The notes beneath the pieces were generated by a model that was given only the letters and a program-made list of their open reading frames with translations, was not told where the DNA came from and made no database searches. Of a stretch of 64,000 nt of DNA, positions 30,608-40,575 are shown piece by piece (positions within the stretch are counted from its first letter, which is position 1; each line of letters begins with the position of its first letter). Location: NCBI RefSeq assembly GCF_011765625.1, contig NZ_CP050313.1, positions 2,166,501 through 2,230,500 of the forward strand, in the 5' to 3' direction. The stretch is from Shewanella aestuarii (GTDB lineage Bacteria > Pseudomonadota > Gammaproteobacteria > Enterobacterales > Shewanellaceae). The translations under genes and the position numbers were made by a program.

Positions 30608-31270
30608 ATGAAGCTAGAAAATTTAAATATTATCATTGCGGACGACCACCCTCTTTTTCGTAACGCATTACGCCAAGCACTCAGCTCAACATTTAACAAC
30701 ACTCAATGGTATGAAGCTGACAGTGCTGATGCGCTGCAGAAGCTTATGGATGAAGCGCCGGCTGTATTTGATTTAATTTTATTAGATCTGCAAATGCCAG
30801 GCTCACATGGATATTCCACCCTAATCCATATGCGTAGCCATTATCCTGATATACCCGTTGTGATTATCTCTGCGCATGAAGATATCAACACCGTAAGCCG
30901 AGCCATTCACTATGGTAGTAGCGGTTTTATTCCGAAATCATCATCTATGGAAACCCTTGCCGAAGCGCTAAATGCTGTGCTTTATGGTGATATCTGGTTG
31001 CCAGAGGGCACTCAAATAGTCCCCGTCAGCGACGATGCCACAGACCAAATGGCCGGTAAACTCTCAGATTTAACCCCACAACAATATAAAGTGTTGCAAA
31101 TGTTTGCCGAAGGATTACTTAACAAACAAATAGCTTATGATTTTGGGGTCTCAGAGGCCACCATCAAAGCCCATGCAACAGCGATTTTTAGAAAACTTGG
31201 AGTTCGTAATCGTACTCAGGCTGTCATCGCTCTAAAACAATTGGAAATGGAAAAGGTTGATTTGTCTTGA
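30608..31270 (+). CDS. LuxR/NarL-type response regulator (orphan)
   Basis: A 220-residue two-domain regulator. The receiver (about 1-125) has the acidic pocket ADDHPLF, phosphorylatable Asp in LILLDLQMPGSHG, Thr/Ser position in VVIISAHED and Lys in GFIPKSS. The LuxR-type helix-turn-helix (about 150-215) reads LTPQQYKVLQMFAEGLLNKQ, then ATIKAHATAIFRKLGVRNRT. No sensor kinase is next to it. The following methyltransferase gene overlaps its stop (TTGA). Signal and targets are unknown. Confidence 0.9.
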   Translation: MKLENLNIIIADDHPLFRNALRQALSSTFNNTQWYEADSADALQKLMDEAPAVFDLILLDLQMPGSHGYSTLIHMRSHYPDIPVVIISAHEDINTVSRAIHYGSSGFIPKSSSMETLAEALNAVLYGDIWLPEGTQIVPVSDDATDQMAGKLSDLTPQQYKVLQMFAEGLLNKQIAYDFGVSEATIKAHATAIFRKLGVRNRTQAVIALKQLEMEKVDLS

Positions 31271-31866
31271 GCTTATCAATTCATTTACCTTTTTCCCAAG
31301 CCTGTGAAAACAACAAACATCCTATTTTGAAAGTGATATCCCCGCTTCTCACACAAGCTAAGACACTACTTGAAGTAGGAAGTGGTACAGGACAACATGC
31401 TGAGTATTTTGCCCAACAATTACCACATTTACGTTGGCAGGCAAGTGATCAGGCAATAAACCTACCCCATTTAAATTGCCGCTTTAACCTAGCTGAATTA
31501 GGCAATTTACCTTTGGCCATTGAGCTTGATGTCAGTGGTAATTGGCCAGTCAGTACCTTTGATGCCATCTACACAGCAAACACATTGCATATTATGAGTA
31601 AGCCCTTAGTTGAATCATTTTTCAATGGGTTAGCAATTGTGAGTAAATCTAATAGCCAGTTATTTATTTACGGGCCATTTAATTATCAAGGCCAGTTTAC
31701 TAGCCAAAGCAATGCCGACTTTCATGTTTGGTTAACTCAAAATAATCCTTTGAGCGGGATCAGAGATATTGAGTGGATTATGGATCTCGCTGTTCAGCAA
31801 GGTTTTCAACTGCAAACTGATTTTGAGATGCCTGCAAATAATCGATTACTGCACTTTAGCCGCTAA
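31267..31866 (+). CDS. DUF938 SAM-dependent methyltransferase-like protein
   Basis: A 199-residue protein of the DUF938 family. The SAM-binding glycine motif is LLEVGSGTGQHAEYFAQQLP, followed by WQASDQ (acidic ribose-binding end) and FDAIYTANTLHIM. FIYGPFNYQGQFTSQSN is a family stretch. The substrate is unknown. The start is TTG at 31267, overlapping the response-regulator stop, which suggests coupled translation. Confidence 0.8.
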   Translation: MSLSIHLPFSQACENNKHPILKVISPLLTQAKTLLEVGSGTGQHAEYFAQQLPHLRWQASDQAINLPHLNCRFNLAELGNLPLAIELDVSGNWPVSTFDAIYTANTLHIMSKPLVESFFNGLAIVSKSNSQLFIYGPFNYQGQFTSQSNADFHVWLTQNNPLSGIRDIEWIMDLAVQQGFQLQTDFEMPANNRLLHFSR

Positions 31867-32012
31867 AGTCATTCAAATGATGATACTCGCCAGTAAAGGG
31901 TTATTTACACTGTTTAACAGCTTACTTTTATTAGCAAAAATCGGTACATTGTTTTCCATACAATGACAATATGACCAATCACAATAAATAATTGAACACA
32001 AGGACATGCATT

Positions 32013-32858
32013 ATGGGTTCAGTGACTTTCAAGAAGCATCCCAACGGCCTCGACTATGTTGAGGTCAACACCCGCTTATGCCAAGCCAGAATTTTTTTGC
32101 AAGGCGCACAAATAGATCAATTTACTCCCACCAATAAAGCACCTTTACTTTGGGTATCAGATGCTGATGATTATCAACCTGGGAATGGCATTCGGGGAGG
32201 CATTCCCGTTTGTTGGCCTTGGTTTGGTATGAGTGACGTTGAGGGGTTCCCACAACACGGTTTTGCGCGCACCAGTATTTGGTCACTTGATTCTGTTAAT
32301 ATGCGCGATGAACTCATTGATTTGGTATTCAGTTTAAAAATAACCAAGCCAAACAAGCACTATTGGCCTCACGATACTGAGGTAAAAATGCTATTTACCT
32401 TAGGCGAAACCTTATCTGTAAGCTTGCTAAACAGAAACACTACAAACTACCCTGTCACGTTAACTCAAGCGCTGCATACTTATTTCCCAATTGGAGATAT
32501 CCACCAACTATCAGCCAGTGGTTTTTCAGGTTCAAAATACATTGAGTTTGGTGAAGGGCCTTTTGAGCAATCCCAAGACGAAGTGACATTTGATAAAGAA
32601 ACCGATCGTGTTTATACCAATCTGTCAGCAGTGCAAACCTTACAGACTCCAAATGGTGTCATTGAGATCAGCCGCGAGAATAGTCATTCCGCCGTATTGT
32701 GGAATCCATGGATTGATAAATCAATCCGACTATCGCGCTTCAATGCTGATGATTATTTGTCTATGGTATGTTTAGAGGCGGCAAACGTATTAGAAGATAA
32801 GTTGCAATTAGCACCTGGGGAAAGCCACACCCTAACTACTCATATCCGTTGGGTTTAG
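32013..32858 (+). CDS. D-hexose-6-phosphate mutarotase (YeaD-like)
   Basis: A 281-residue aldose-1-epimerase-fold enzyme interconverting anomers of hexose 6-phosphates. GGIPVCWPWFG and QHGFARTS contain the substrate-binding Arg and catalytic His; VTLTQALHTYF has the second His and the Glu is expected near VCLEAANV. The ATG at 32013 (AAGGA upstream) is chosen over the TTG at 31992. A terminator follows immediately. Confidence 0.85.
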   Translation: MGSVTFKKHPNGLDYVEVNTRLCQARIFLQGAQIDQFTPTNKAPLLWVSDADDYQPGNGIRGGIPVCWPWFGMSDVEGFPQHGFARTSIWSLDSVNMRDELIDLVFSLKITKPNKHYWPHDTEVKMLFTLGETLSVSLLNRNTTNYPVTLTQALHTYFPIGDIHQLSASGFSGSKYIEFGEGPFEQSQDEVTFDKETDRVYTNLSAVQTLQTPNGVIEISRENSHSAVLWNPWIDKSIRLSRFNADDYLSMVCLEAANVLEDKLQLAPGESHTLTTHIRWV

Positions 32859-32881
32859 TTATACTTTATGCCAACACTGTT

Positions 32882-32909
32882 AAGCCAGAGTTAATCCTCT
32901 GGCTTTTTA
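32882..32909 (+). terminator. Terminator after the mutarotase gene
   Basis: AAGCCAGAG (32882-32890), loop TTAATC, CTCTGGCTT (32897-32905), T-run to 32908. Confidence 0.9.
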
Positions 32910-32924
32910 ATATGTAGATGATTA

Positions 32925-35900
32925 ATGATTAACGGCTTAATTACCTTAAAAAGAACTTTAACCCTTTTGCTGGTAATTCTTATCGGCTTAGGCTGGTACG
33001 TTAGCCAAAACTTAACCCCATTAAGTGTCAAACTGCTAAATAGATTACTTACGCCCTATAATATTCAGGTACTGAATTTAGACTCACAATTTATATCAAT
33101 TAATCAATTGGTCATTCCAAGGCTTATTTTACAAACCGAAGATAGCTACATCGCAATTCAGGACTTTGAACTTGAGCTAACCGATACTCTATCCATCATC
33201 CAAAATCAGCGGTTAGCACCGAGTGATATTGTTAAACTCACTACCAAAAGCATATATGTTGATTTAGGTGAGAGTTTTTTCAATCGTCAAGCTAAGCAAC
33301 AAACCGAAACCAGTGCAGCATGGCAGTTGGTGTTTAATCAAATTCCTCATATTGATCTAGGGGAAGTGTTACTGCTATTACCCGAAATACATAGTCAGGG
33401 CTTAATTGCAGATAAAATCCGTCATCAGTTAAAAATGGATTATTTTATCCTCACTCCCGCTGGCGAATTAAATACACAGTGGCGTTTTGATGATAGGCAG
33501 TTATTTAGCTTATCGGCCATGTTTACCCCGGTTATGTGGAGCTTTGAATCAAAGCTTAACTTCACTCAAAGCCAGCTAGGGCTAAATGCGTTATCTCATT
33601 ATTTAACCGCAGCACTCAAACTAGATGCCACATCTGATGACAAAGCGGTTAATACTTCAGTATCACATGGGGCTATATTTGAGGCTCAGCAGCGATTACA
33701 AGCTATTTTACAACCCATTAATGATAACCAAATCGCATTTAACGGTAATTGGCATGCTAAAATTAATTACGATTTACCCAGCCAATCCATTCAATCGACA
33801 CATCACTTTACAGAATTATCAGTGGCCTCTCAGTTGTGGCCAGAACTTGGATTCAGCCTTGCTGAATCATTTAAACTCGATGTTGATATTGGCAATCAAT
33901 TAATGCCTCACAGACTCAATACCCCGCCAGCATTAACTTATAGTGCGTTAGTGTCAATTCCACCGGTAAATCAGCAATTTCAGCTGTCAGATAAGCAATT
34001 ACTTCAGCTAATCACACGCATCACTACTGACAAAAAGGCGCAAGAATATCTCGCCTTCATCAATCGATTTAAGGCTGGCGTTAGAGCTGGCGACATTGCT
34101 GAAAAGCCCAATAAATCCGCTACACCATTAGATTTTAAGCTAAGTATTAACGGTCCAAGTCAATTGTGGATTAACCTTGATGATAACCAAAACTCATCAT
34201 TCAGTTTTAACACCAGCAAGATTACAGCTAGCCTTGAAAACTTAATTTTCGATAATCAGTTTTTACTGACAAATATTGCGCTGAATGATAAAGCAGAAGT
34301 AAAGTTTGATGTGAAACTCGCCTTAAAAAGCGCCACAAAAACAGACTTACTCTCCTTAGCATTACCCGCTGATGTAATTGCAAAACCAACATTAGATAAG
34401 GCACTTATCGCTAATAGCCTCACCTATAACAATCTATCATTAGACTTACAATCTGAGTTCAGCAAAACTTTATTTGATGAGCAATTACCCGATGAATATC
34501 TGCAAACCTTCACCATCAAACCCAACTCTCATCTAAATGGAAGCCTTATCCATTTTAAAAATAAAACCACATCCTCATTGCTGGCAGCTAAGGCTGAGCT
34601 TAACTTAACCCAAACATCAACACTGGTGAATAAACTTGGTAAAACAGAGTTACAATTAAGCCCGTTGAGCTTAGTCATCAAAGACGCAACCTTGAATAAT
34701 CAACAAGGGTTAAGTACTGATGAGTCTTTACCTCAATCGTCTTTAACTAAGACTTTTCAATCAAAACTTATCAATGTGTTATGGCAGCCAAACACAAAAT
34801 TTGACTTTATTAATGATGACAAACACCCCCTTGATGTGCAGCTAAAAAATCAAGCAAGCCAACACCTTATCGATGCGACATTATCAGAAATTAAGCTTCA
34901 GCAAACTTCAATCAATCAGGCTTCCGGTAAGTCGCGTCGGCAAACATTATTAAATCTAGATTTAGTCAACCTGAGTCAAAAGCTCAAAATTAAAGATGGT
35001 ATTATAAGCAGTAAAGATCATTGGCAATTTGACACCATCACAGCCAATAGCCAGCATCTAATCCAACCCTCTTCAAAAACCATTGCGGGTCAATGGCAGC
35101 TAGACACTGAACTCATTGATGCCATGCCGACGGTAAGTAAAAACCAACCTATAGCGACTGGCTTAAACATAGCGGGCAAAGCATCAATTAACAGTAGTTT
35201 TTCCTTTACTGAACGAGCCGATAAGCAACTATTTGAAATGCGCTTAAACCCAGAGTTTTCACGCTTGAATATTGATTATTTAGACAATTATATTTTAGAT
35301 GGCTATATCTTCAGTCAATGTCAATTTAACTGGCAAAAAAACACTGAAGAGCAATATGCATCTAGCCATTTAAGTTGTCCTGAGAGTCAGATCACCATCG
35401 CCAAAGGAAAATCAGGTTTATTATTTGATAATCTAAAATTAACAGCCAATATTGATCTTGGCGTAAACCCTGATAAACCGTTAAACAACTGGTTGCAAAA
35501 AATAACCGGCTTAAGTAATACAGATATCAAATTGACGGCTGAAGGAGAGCTACTCGATGGTAAGTTCATTGTGCCTGAATTTGTGGTTAAATTGCATGAT
35601 AAATCAACTGGATATTTATTGTTACAAGGGCTTAGCTTACAGAAATTTTTAGAACAACAGCCTCAAGTTGGGGTATATGCTGATGGTATTTTTGATGGCG
35701 TACTACCTGCCGAGTTTGCAGATGGCAAATTTAGCTTTAGTGGTGGGAATCTTGCGGCAAGGCAACCAGGAGGCTTGATCCAAGTAGCTGACAACCCAGC
35801 AATAGAGGAACTTAAACAAACTCAACCCTATTTAACCTTAGTGTTTGACGCCCTAGCCCATTTAGAATATCAACAACTGTCTAGCACTTTTGATATGCAA

Positions 35901-36065
35901 ACCAATGGTGATGCACAAATCAATATTTCGGTGAAAGGTAAAAGTAAAGATATTGTCAGGCCAATACATCTCAACTATGCTCATGAAGAGAATTTGATCC
36001 AACTTTACAAAAGCACCCAAATTGGTCATCAACTAGAATCGACGATTGAGAAGTCAATCAATTAA
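32925..36065 (+). CDS. ydbH: YdbH family intermembrane lipid-transport protein
   Basis: A 1046-residue AsmA-like protein: an N-terminal membrane anchor (TLTLLLVILIGLGWYVSQNL) followed by a very long periplasmic beta-rich region. The C-terminal conserved part includes PEFVVKLHD, GVYADGIFDGVLPAEFADGK and AYxxxGL-type elements. In E. coli YdbH works with TamB and YhdP to move phospholipids between the membranes. Recognition is strengthened by the two genes after it, ynbE and ydbL. It is longer than E. coli YdbH (about 880 residues). Confidence 0.85.
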   Translation: MINGLITLKRTLTLLLVILIGLGWYVSQNLTPLSVKLLNRLLTPYNIQVLNLDSQFISINQLVIPRLILQTEDSYIAIQDFELELTDTLSIIQNQRLAPSDIVKLTTKSIYVDLGESFFNRQAKQQTETSAAWQLVFNQIPHIDLGEVLLLLPEIHSQGLIADKIRHQLKMDYFILTPAGELNTQWRFDDRQLFSLSAMFTPVMWSFESKLNFTQSQLGLNALSHYLTAALKLDATSDDKAVNTSVSHGAIFEAQQRLQAILQPINDNQIAFNGNWHAKINYDLPSQSIQSTHHFTELSVASQLWPELGFSLAESFKLDVDIGNQLMPHRLNTPPALTYSALVSIPPVNQQFQLSDKQLLQLITRITTDKKAQEYLAFINRFKAGVRAGDIAEKPNKSATPLDFKLSINGPSQLWINLDDNQNSSFSFNTSKITASLENLIFDNQFLLTNIALNDKAEVKFDVKLALKSATKTDLLSLALPADVIAKPTLDKALIANSLTYNNLSLDLQSEFSKTLFDEQLPDEYLQTFTIKPNSHLNGSLIHFKNKTTSSLLAAKAELNLTQTSTLVNKLGKTELQLSPLSLVIKDATLNNQQGLSTDESLPQSSLTKTFQSKLINVLWQPNTKFDFINDDKHPLDVQLKNQASQHLIDATLSEIKLQQTSINQASGKSRRQTLLNLDLVNLSQKLKIKDGIISSKDHWQFDTITANSQHLIQPSSKTIAGQWQLDTELIDAMPTVSKNQPIATGLNIAGKASINSSFSFTERADKQLFEMRLNPEFSRLNIDYLDNYILDGYIFSQCQFNWQKNTEEQYASSHLSCPESQITIAKGKSGLLFDNLKLTANIDLGVNPDKPLNNWLQKITGLSNTDIKLTAEGELLDGKFIVPEFVVKLHDKSTGYLLLQGLSLQKFLEQQPQVGVYADGIFDGVLPAEFADGKFSFSGGNLAARQPGGLIQVADNPAIEELKQTQPYLTLVFDALAHLEYQQLSSTFDMQTNGDAQINISVKGKSKDIVRPIHLNYAHEENLIQLYKSTQIGHQLESTIEKSIN

Positions 36066-36075
36066 GGAACATATA

Positions 36076-36267
36076 GTGAAACTTCCCGTTGTTTTTGTAC
36101 CCTTACTCATTTTTATTAGTTTACAATCTGGCTGCTCACCAACGGTTAAAATTGAACCGCCCGACAAGCCAATTGTAATTAACCTAAACGTTAAAATTGA
36201 GCACGAAATTAAAATTAAAGTCGACAAAGAGCTCGATAATTTAATCGAAAATGAGCAATTATTTTAA
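36076..36267 (+). CDS. ynbE: YnbE family outer-membrane lipoprotein
   Basis: A 63-residue lipoprotein: signal KLPVVFVPLLIFISLQSGCS with lipobox LQSGC, then SPTVKIEPPDKPIVINLNVK, the YnbE signature. In E. coli YnbE forms a beta-sheet with the C-terminus of YdbH, completing the bridge to the outer membrane. The start is GTG at 36076 with AAGGA upstream, ten bases after the ydbH stop. Confidence 0.85.
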   Translation: MKLPVVFVPLLIFISLQSGCSPTVKIEPPDKPIVINLNVKIEHEIKIKVDKELDNLIENEQLF

Positions 36268-36281
36268 CTGGAGCAGCGACA

Positions 36282-36617
36282 ATGAAACACAGCTTATCTG
36301 TTTTGGTCCTATGTGGTTTATTCGTCAGCATATTATTGTCAACTGATGTGCATGCCATAACCTTGCAACAAGCTAAATCCACAGCCGTTGTTGGTGAGCA
36401 AACAAATGGCTATTTAGGTATCATCAAACCTTCAGTTGAAGTAGAAGCACTTGTAAAAGACGTCAATTCAAAAAGACAACAGCACTATCAACGAATTGCT
36501 CAAAAGAATGGAATAAGTACTGAAGATGTTGCTAAATTGGCCGCAGAAAAAGCCATTGCCGCAGCGGATAAAGGCCATGCGTATCAAAATAAACAAGGTG
36601 AGTGGCAAATAAAATAA
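36282..36617 (+). CDS. ydbL: YdbL family (DUF1318) periplasmic protein
   Basis: A 111-residue protein with a Sec signal (cleavage after DVHA), then ITLQQAKSTAVVGEQTNGYL and a helical C-terminal half ending KGHAYQNKQGEWQIK. In E. coli YdbL acts as a chaperone for the YdbH-YnbE pair. Third gene of the ydbH-ynbE-ydbL operon, 14 bases after ynbE. Confidence 0.87.
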   Translation: MKHSLSVLVLCGLFVSILLSTDVHAITLQQAKSTAVVGEQTNGYLGIIKPSVEVEALVKDVNSKRQQHYQRIAQKNGISTEDVAKLAAEKAIAAADKGHAYQNKQGEWQIK

Positions 36618-36676
36618 CGGCTCATATCAAACAATAGAACCGTTATCGATAATTTGATTGGCCGAACTAAATTCGC

Positions 36677-37452
36677 TTAAACGGGATTACTCACATCAAT
36701 AAAGTGATGTTTTATAGCAAACTTTTCAGCTAAATGTTCACCTAATGCTTGAATACCATATAACTCGGTAGCATGATGCCCCGCTGCAAAATAATGTATG
36801 CCTTGTTCCGATGCGCTGTGGAAGGTTCGCTCTGATACTTCGCCGCTAATAAACGCATCAACTCCCATTTGCACGGCATAATCAATATAATCCTGTGCCC
36901 CCCCGTACACCATGCAATGGTACTAATTAACTTAGCTTGATCACCAATGTGTAACGCTTCGCGATTCAACACTTGCTTGATATGTGCAGAGAAATCTTTT
37001 GCCGTCATAGGATGGGTTAAATGGCCATGCCACAATAAATCTTGCGCAACCTGTTCATAAACAGTGGGATTAAGTATGCCCAGCTGATGTGCTAATTGCG
37101 CATTATTCCCCACACCATGATGAGCATCTAAAGGTAAATGGTAGCCAAACAAATTAATATCATTGTCCATTAAGGCTTTAATTCGGCGATATTTCATACC
37201 CGTCAACACTTCTGGCTCATTTTTCCAAAAAAAACCATGATGCACGATAATCGCATCGGCATTTAATGTTGCAGCTTGCTCAATTAACGACTGGCATGCA
37301 GTCACCCCGGTCACTATGGTACTAATTGTCTCTGTACCCTGCACTTGCAGACCATTTGGCGCATAATCTTTAAACTTATCAACCGCTAAAAACTCAGCTA
37401 GATATTTTTCTAGCGCTTGACGTTGAACACTATTAGATTGATAAATAGCCAT
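36677..37452 (-). pseudogene. ybgI: Nif3-like dinuclear metal-centre protein (YbgI type), frameshifted
   Basis: The N-terminal frame from ATG at 37452 has the family motifs NGLQVQG, IIVHHGFFW (metal His pair), YHLPLDAH, and reaches IAWCTGG. There it slips: the correct continuation AQDYIDYAVQMGVDAFISGE and AAGHHATELYG (second metal site) is in another frame. The junction is a run of seven G on the minus strand (36904-36898) where eight are needed. Restored, the gene would encode about 258 residues, near the usual size. As written, the product lacks the C-terminal metal ligands. The biochemical role of Nif3 proteins is not settled. Confidence 0.88.
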
Positions 37453-37734
37453 ATTGTTAACCTTGAAGCTTCCATATTCACTTAACTTTAGTTTACCTCA
37501 TCCATGGTATTACAACATCATAGATATCAATATTTGGCTATTTTTATGCAAACTCATCTCATTGAATCAGTACATAATATCAATAAGTAAAATATGCTTA
37601 GACCACCCGAAAACAGCCTAGGGTTAATGGGCTGATACGAGGGATTAACTCGGCAAATTGGACTTTTTATCTTATTAACCATTAAAATTAGCCGAAACCA
37701 AAGAAAAATGGCTCGATAAAATATAGGTTATATT

Positions 37735-38121
37735 ATGACAACATTAACAAAGGATGAGGTGATTAGTTCACTAAAAGCTGTACTAGAAAAGCAAACGGGT
37801 AAAGCAGTTTCAATCGAACAATCTGGTAGCTGGTATAAAATTGATGGCGGTAAATCTGTACGTTTTAGCGAACTTGAAGCCAAACTGGCTCAATTAAGTG
37901 ACGCAGCGGGAACGGAAGTCACAGTTGACAGCACACCAGCGAAGACGAAAAAACCAGCTAAGGCTGAAACTGAACGTGAAGGTGAAGGTGAAGGTGAAGG
38001 TGAAGCAACAAAAACTGCCACATCTGAAAATACCCAATCAGTGGGTCTTACCCCAAAACAACTATGGCGAGCAAAATTAGCACAAGCTTCAGGTAAACAA
38101 ACTTTACCTCGTGGTTTTTAA
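37735..38121 (+). CDS. Hypothetical protein with Gly-Glu repeat
   Basis: A 128-residue protein I do not recognise as a named family. Residues 1-62 (TKDEVISSLKAVLEKQTGKA, SWYKIDGGKSVRFSELEAKL) look like a small folded domain. A Lys/Ala/Thr-rich linker follows, then a run of four to five Glu-Gly pairs (EREGEGEGEGEATK), then a conserved-looking C-terminal helix LTPKQLWRAKLAQASGKQTL. The repeat is coded by a hexanucleotide tandem array. No signal or membrane segment. Cytoplasmic; function unknown. Confidence 0.65.
   Translation: MTTLTKDEVISSLKAVLEKQTGKAVSIEQSGSWYKIDGGKSVRFSELEAKLAQLSDAAGTEVTVDSTPAKTKKPAKAETEREGEGEGEGEATKTATSENTQSVGLTPKQLWRAKLAQASGKQTLPRGF
37975..38004 (+). repeat. Hexanucleotide tandem repeat (GGTGAA)4 plus one variant
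   Basis: CGTGAA at 37975-37980 is followed by four exact GGTGAA units at 37981-38004. The unit is six bases, so a change in copy number would add or remove Gly-Glu pairs without breaking the frame. Confidence 0.95.
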
Positions 38122-38134
38122 TGTGTTGATAAAT

Positions 38135-38160
38135 TTAAAGGCGCTGTCGAGCGCCTTTAA
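38135..38160. terminator. Probable bidirectional terminator between convergent genes
   Basis: TTAAAGGCGCT (38135-38145), loop GTCG, AGCGCCTTTAA (38150-38160). T-runs are short on both sides, but the stem is strong and sits between two convergent genes. Confidence 0.7.
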
Positions 38161-38185
38161 AAGTTCTTACACTTAATAACAAGAA

Positions 38186-38674
38186 TTACATCGCTATATC
38201 TACCCGCACATAGCCCTTTAAATAAACAACCCTCACTTGATCCCCTGCATTAAATATCATCCCGGGATCAAGATCTTGAACAACCATCACTTGCGTACCG
38301 TCTTCTTGGTTAATCATTAATTCCACCAATTGATATTCTAGATAATATTCACGGTTTCCATACTGATTAGCCAGTCCACCACCCAATAAAGCTCCTAATA
38401 CGGTGGCCACATCTTGACCTCTTCCGCCGCCAAATTGATGGCCTACAACCCCACCAATTAATGCGCCACCAAAAGTTCGCCAGCCTTGATTACGATCTTC
38501 CACTAGCTGTTTTTCGGTAATATTTCTCACCGATCCAATATGACCATAGAGCACTTTTTCAACAGGCACGGCTTGATTACGTTCATATTTGGCTTGTGTA
38601 TGGTTATTCATCAAGCCAATCCCACAAAACATCAGTAAAAAAAGCGTTAAAACACGACTTGAGATTTTCAACAT
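38186..38674 (-). CDS. Glycine-zipper 2TM domain envelope protein
   Basis: A 162-residue exported protein. The signal peptide (residues 1-28) ends NNHTQA before KYERN; the Cys at FCGIG does not make a good lipobox. The centre, FGGALIGGVVGHQFGGGRGQ and LGALLGGGLANQYG, is a glycine-zipper pair as in SlyB/Rick_17kDa proteins. The C-terminus is a small beta-rich domain. It probably sits in the periplasm or outer membrane; the specific role is unknown. It is divergent from aat. Confidence 0.8.
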   Translation of the reverse strand: MLKISSRVLTLFLLMFCGIGLMNNHTQAKYERNQAVPVEKVLYGHIGSVRNITEKQLVEDRNQGWRTFGGALIGGVVGHQFGGGRGQDVATVLGALLGGGLANQYGNREYYLEYQLVELMINQEDGTQVMVVQDLDPGMIFNAGDQVRVVYLKGYVRVDIAM

Positions 38675-38727
38675 AGGTATTTTCCGCTAAGTTAATAATA
38701 GGGCTTATTTACTAACTATAATCAATT

Positions 38728-39435
38728 GTGAATTCACTGTCTTATTTAAATGAACACGTATACTTTCCTGCGCCTGAACAAGCCTTAGAAGATCCTAATG
38801 GCTTATTGGCGATTGGTGGTGATTTACATCCCAAACGTTTACTCGAGGCTTATTATAACGGCATATTCCCATGGTTTAATGAACGTGACCCAATTTTGTG
38901 GTGGTCGCCAAACCCAAGAGCCGTTTTTGTACCTCAACTGCATTTTGGTAGTCGAAGTTTACGCAAGTATATTAAAAGGACATCATGGCGTTTCACCATT
39001 AATCATGCGTTTTTAGATGTGATTGCTGCGTGTGCCCAACCTCGCCCAGACCAACAAGGCACTTGGATCAGTGCAGAAATCCAAATGGCCTATTACGAAT
39101 TGCATTTACAAGGTAAAGCACATTCATTTGAGGTTTGGGATCAACAACGACTTGTTGGTGGTTTATATGGCATACCTGTCGGTAAAGTATTTTGTGGTGA
39201 ATCCATGTTCCATCGACAAACTAATGCATCTAAAGCGGCGTTTGCTATGCTTAATCAGCATCTGGCTAAACTTGATTTTGCATTAATTGATGCTCAGTTA
39301 GTTAATCCACATTTGACTAACTTAGGTGCCAAAGCAATCAGTCGTGATGAGTTTTTAGCTATATTGCGTCAACAAAGAGATGCGCCAGTACCTAGCGCAT
39401 CTTGGCAAAAACAAGAGGTTCAGTTTGAATTCTAA
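38728..39435 (+). CDS. aat: Leucyl/phenylalanyl-tRNA-protein transferase Aat
   Basis: A 235-residue enzyme that adds Leu or Phe to proteins starting with Arg or Lys, creating N-degrons for Clp[41 protein letters not shown], and [10 protein letters not shown] are the family motifs. The start is GTG at 38728. It heads aat-bpt-infA and faces the clpSA genes across the infA terminator. Confidence 0.95.
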   Translation: MNSLSYLNEHVYFPAPEQALEDPNGLLAIGGDLHPKRLLEAYYNGIFPWFNERDPILWWSPNPRAVFVPQLHFGSRSLRKYIKRTSWRFTINHAFLDVIAACAQPRPDQQGTWISAEIQMAYYELHLQGKAHSFEVWDQQRLVGGLYGIPVGKVFCGESMFHRQTNASKAAFAMLNQHLAKLDFALIDAQLVNPHLTNLGAKAISRDEFLAILRQQRDAPVPSASWQKQEVQFEF

Positions 39436-40144
39436 ATCAGTATCTGTCGGGCTTAGCAAAGCATTTGACTGTAATTATATTAAAGGTAATCAAGAACAGC
39501 TGTTGGTTATTCAAGAGTCCGAACTTGATGGCCACCTGTTTGAGCAGTTACTTGCTATGGGTTTTAGGCGCAATGGCAATGCAATATATAAGCCTCGCTG
39601 CCCAAGTTGCCAAGCTTGCCAGTCTATCCGGGTACCAGTGGCAAGCTTTACCCTATCAAAGCGTCAAAAAAGAACGTTAAAGGCTAATCAGGATTTACAT
39701 TGGAAAGTCGTCGACAAAACGACTGAAGCACATTACCAGCTTTATGAGCGCTATATAACAGCACGGCATTCTGATGGCCCTATGTATCCACCTTCTCAAG
39801 CACAGTTTGACGATTTTTTGTTATGTGATTGGCTTTCTGTCATGTTTATAGAGCTATACGATGATGACAAATTAATTGGAGTAGCAGTAACCGATAACTT
39901 AACTTACAGTTTATCGGCTATTTATAGTTACTTTGATCCTGAATATCAAAAGCGCTCACTAGGATCGTTAATGATTTTAATCCAATGTCAATTAGCACGA
40001 ACATTGGCTAAACATTTTGTATATTTAGGTTATCAGATCGATGTCAACCGAAAAATGTCTTATAAGCGCCAATATCGTCCTTATCAGATACTCACAGCAA
40101 ATGGTTGGCAAAATGGTGACGCACATACACCTCTTTCTTGTTAA
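39425..40144 (+). CDS. bpt: Aspartate/glutamate leucyltransferase Bpt
   Basis: A 239-residue enzyme of the bacterial arginyltransferase-like family that adds Leu to N-terminal Asp or Glu. The metal/cluster-type cysteines are in [39 protein letters not shown] and [20 protein letters not shown] are the GNAT-fold signatures. The start is TTG at 39425, inside the end of aat (11-base overlap), with AGAGG exactly six bases upstream; a start at 39380 would lie deep in aat and is unlikely. Confidence 0.92.
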   Translation: MNSKSVSVGLSKAFDCNYIKGNQEQLLVIQESELDGHLFEQLLAMGFRRNGNAIYKPRCPSCQACQSIRVPVASFTLSKRQKRTLKANQDLHWKVVDKTTEAHYQLYERYITARHSDGPMYPPSQAQFDDFLLCDWLSVMFIELYDDDKLIGVAVTDNLTYSLSAIYSYFDPEYQKRSLGSLMILIQCQLARTLAKHFVYLGYQIDVNRKMSYKRQYRPYQILTANGWQNGDAHTPLSC

Positions 40145-40219
40145 CGGCCTTTACAGCAAGGCAATTTTGCGGCATGATACGCCCGATTTTTCATATTTGA
40201 AGGCTAATGGGATAACTAA

Positions 40220-40441
<222 letters not shown>

Positions 40442-40463
40442 TGATGTAAGTTTAGTTTTCGTA

Positions 40464-40494
40464 TGAAAAAAACCGACATAATGTCGGTTTTTTT
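40464..40494. terminator. Bidirectional terminator after infA
   Basis: ACCGACA (40472-40478), loop TAA, TGTCGGT (40482-40488), flanked by an A-run on the left and a T-run on the right, so it can work on both strands. Confidence 0.92.
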
Positions 40495-40522
40495 ATGGCG
40501 TAGTTTTCAGTTTTTGTTGTTG

Positions 40523-40555
40523 AAAAAAATAAGATGGCAAATACCATCTTATTTT
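40523..40555 (-). terminator. Terminator after clpA
   Basis: Arms 40526-40537 and 40544-40555 (AAAATAAGATGG / CCATCTTATTTT) with a six-base loop; on the minus strand the stem is followed by seven T. Confidence 0.88.
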
Positions 40556-40575
40556 AATCAATAGTTTATGAACTA

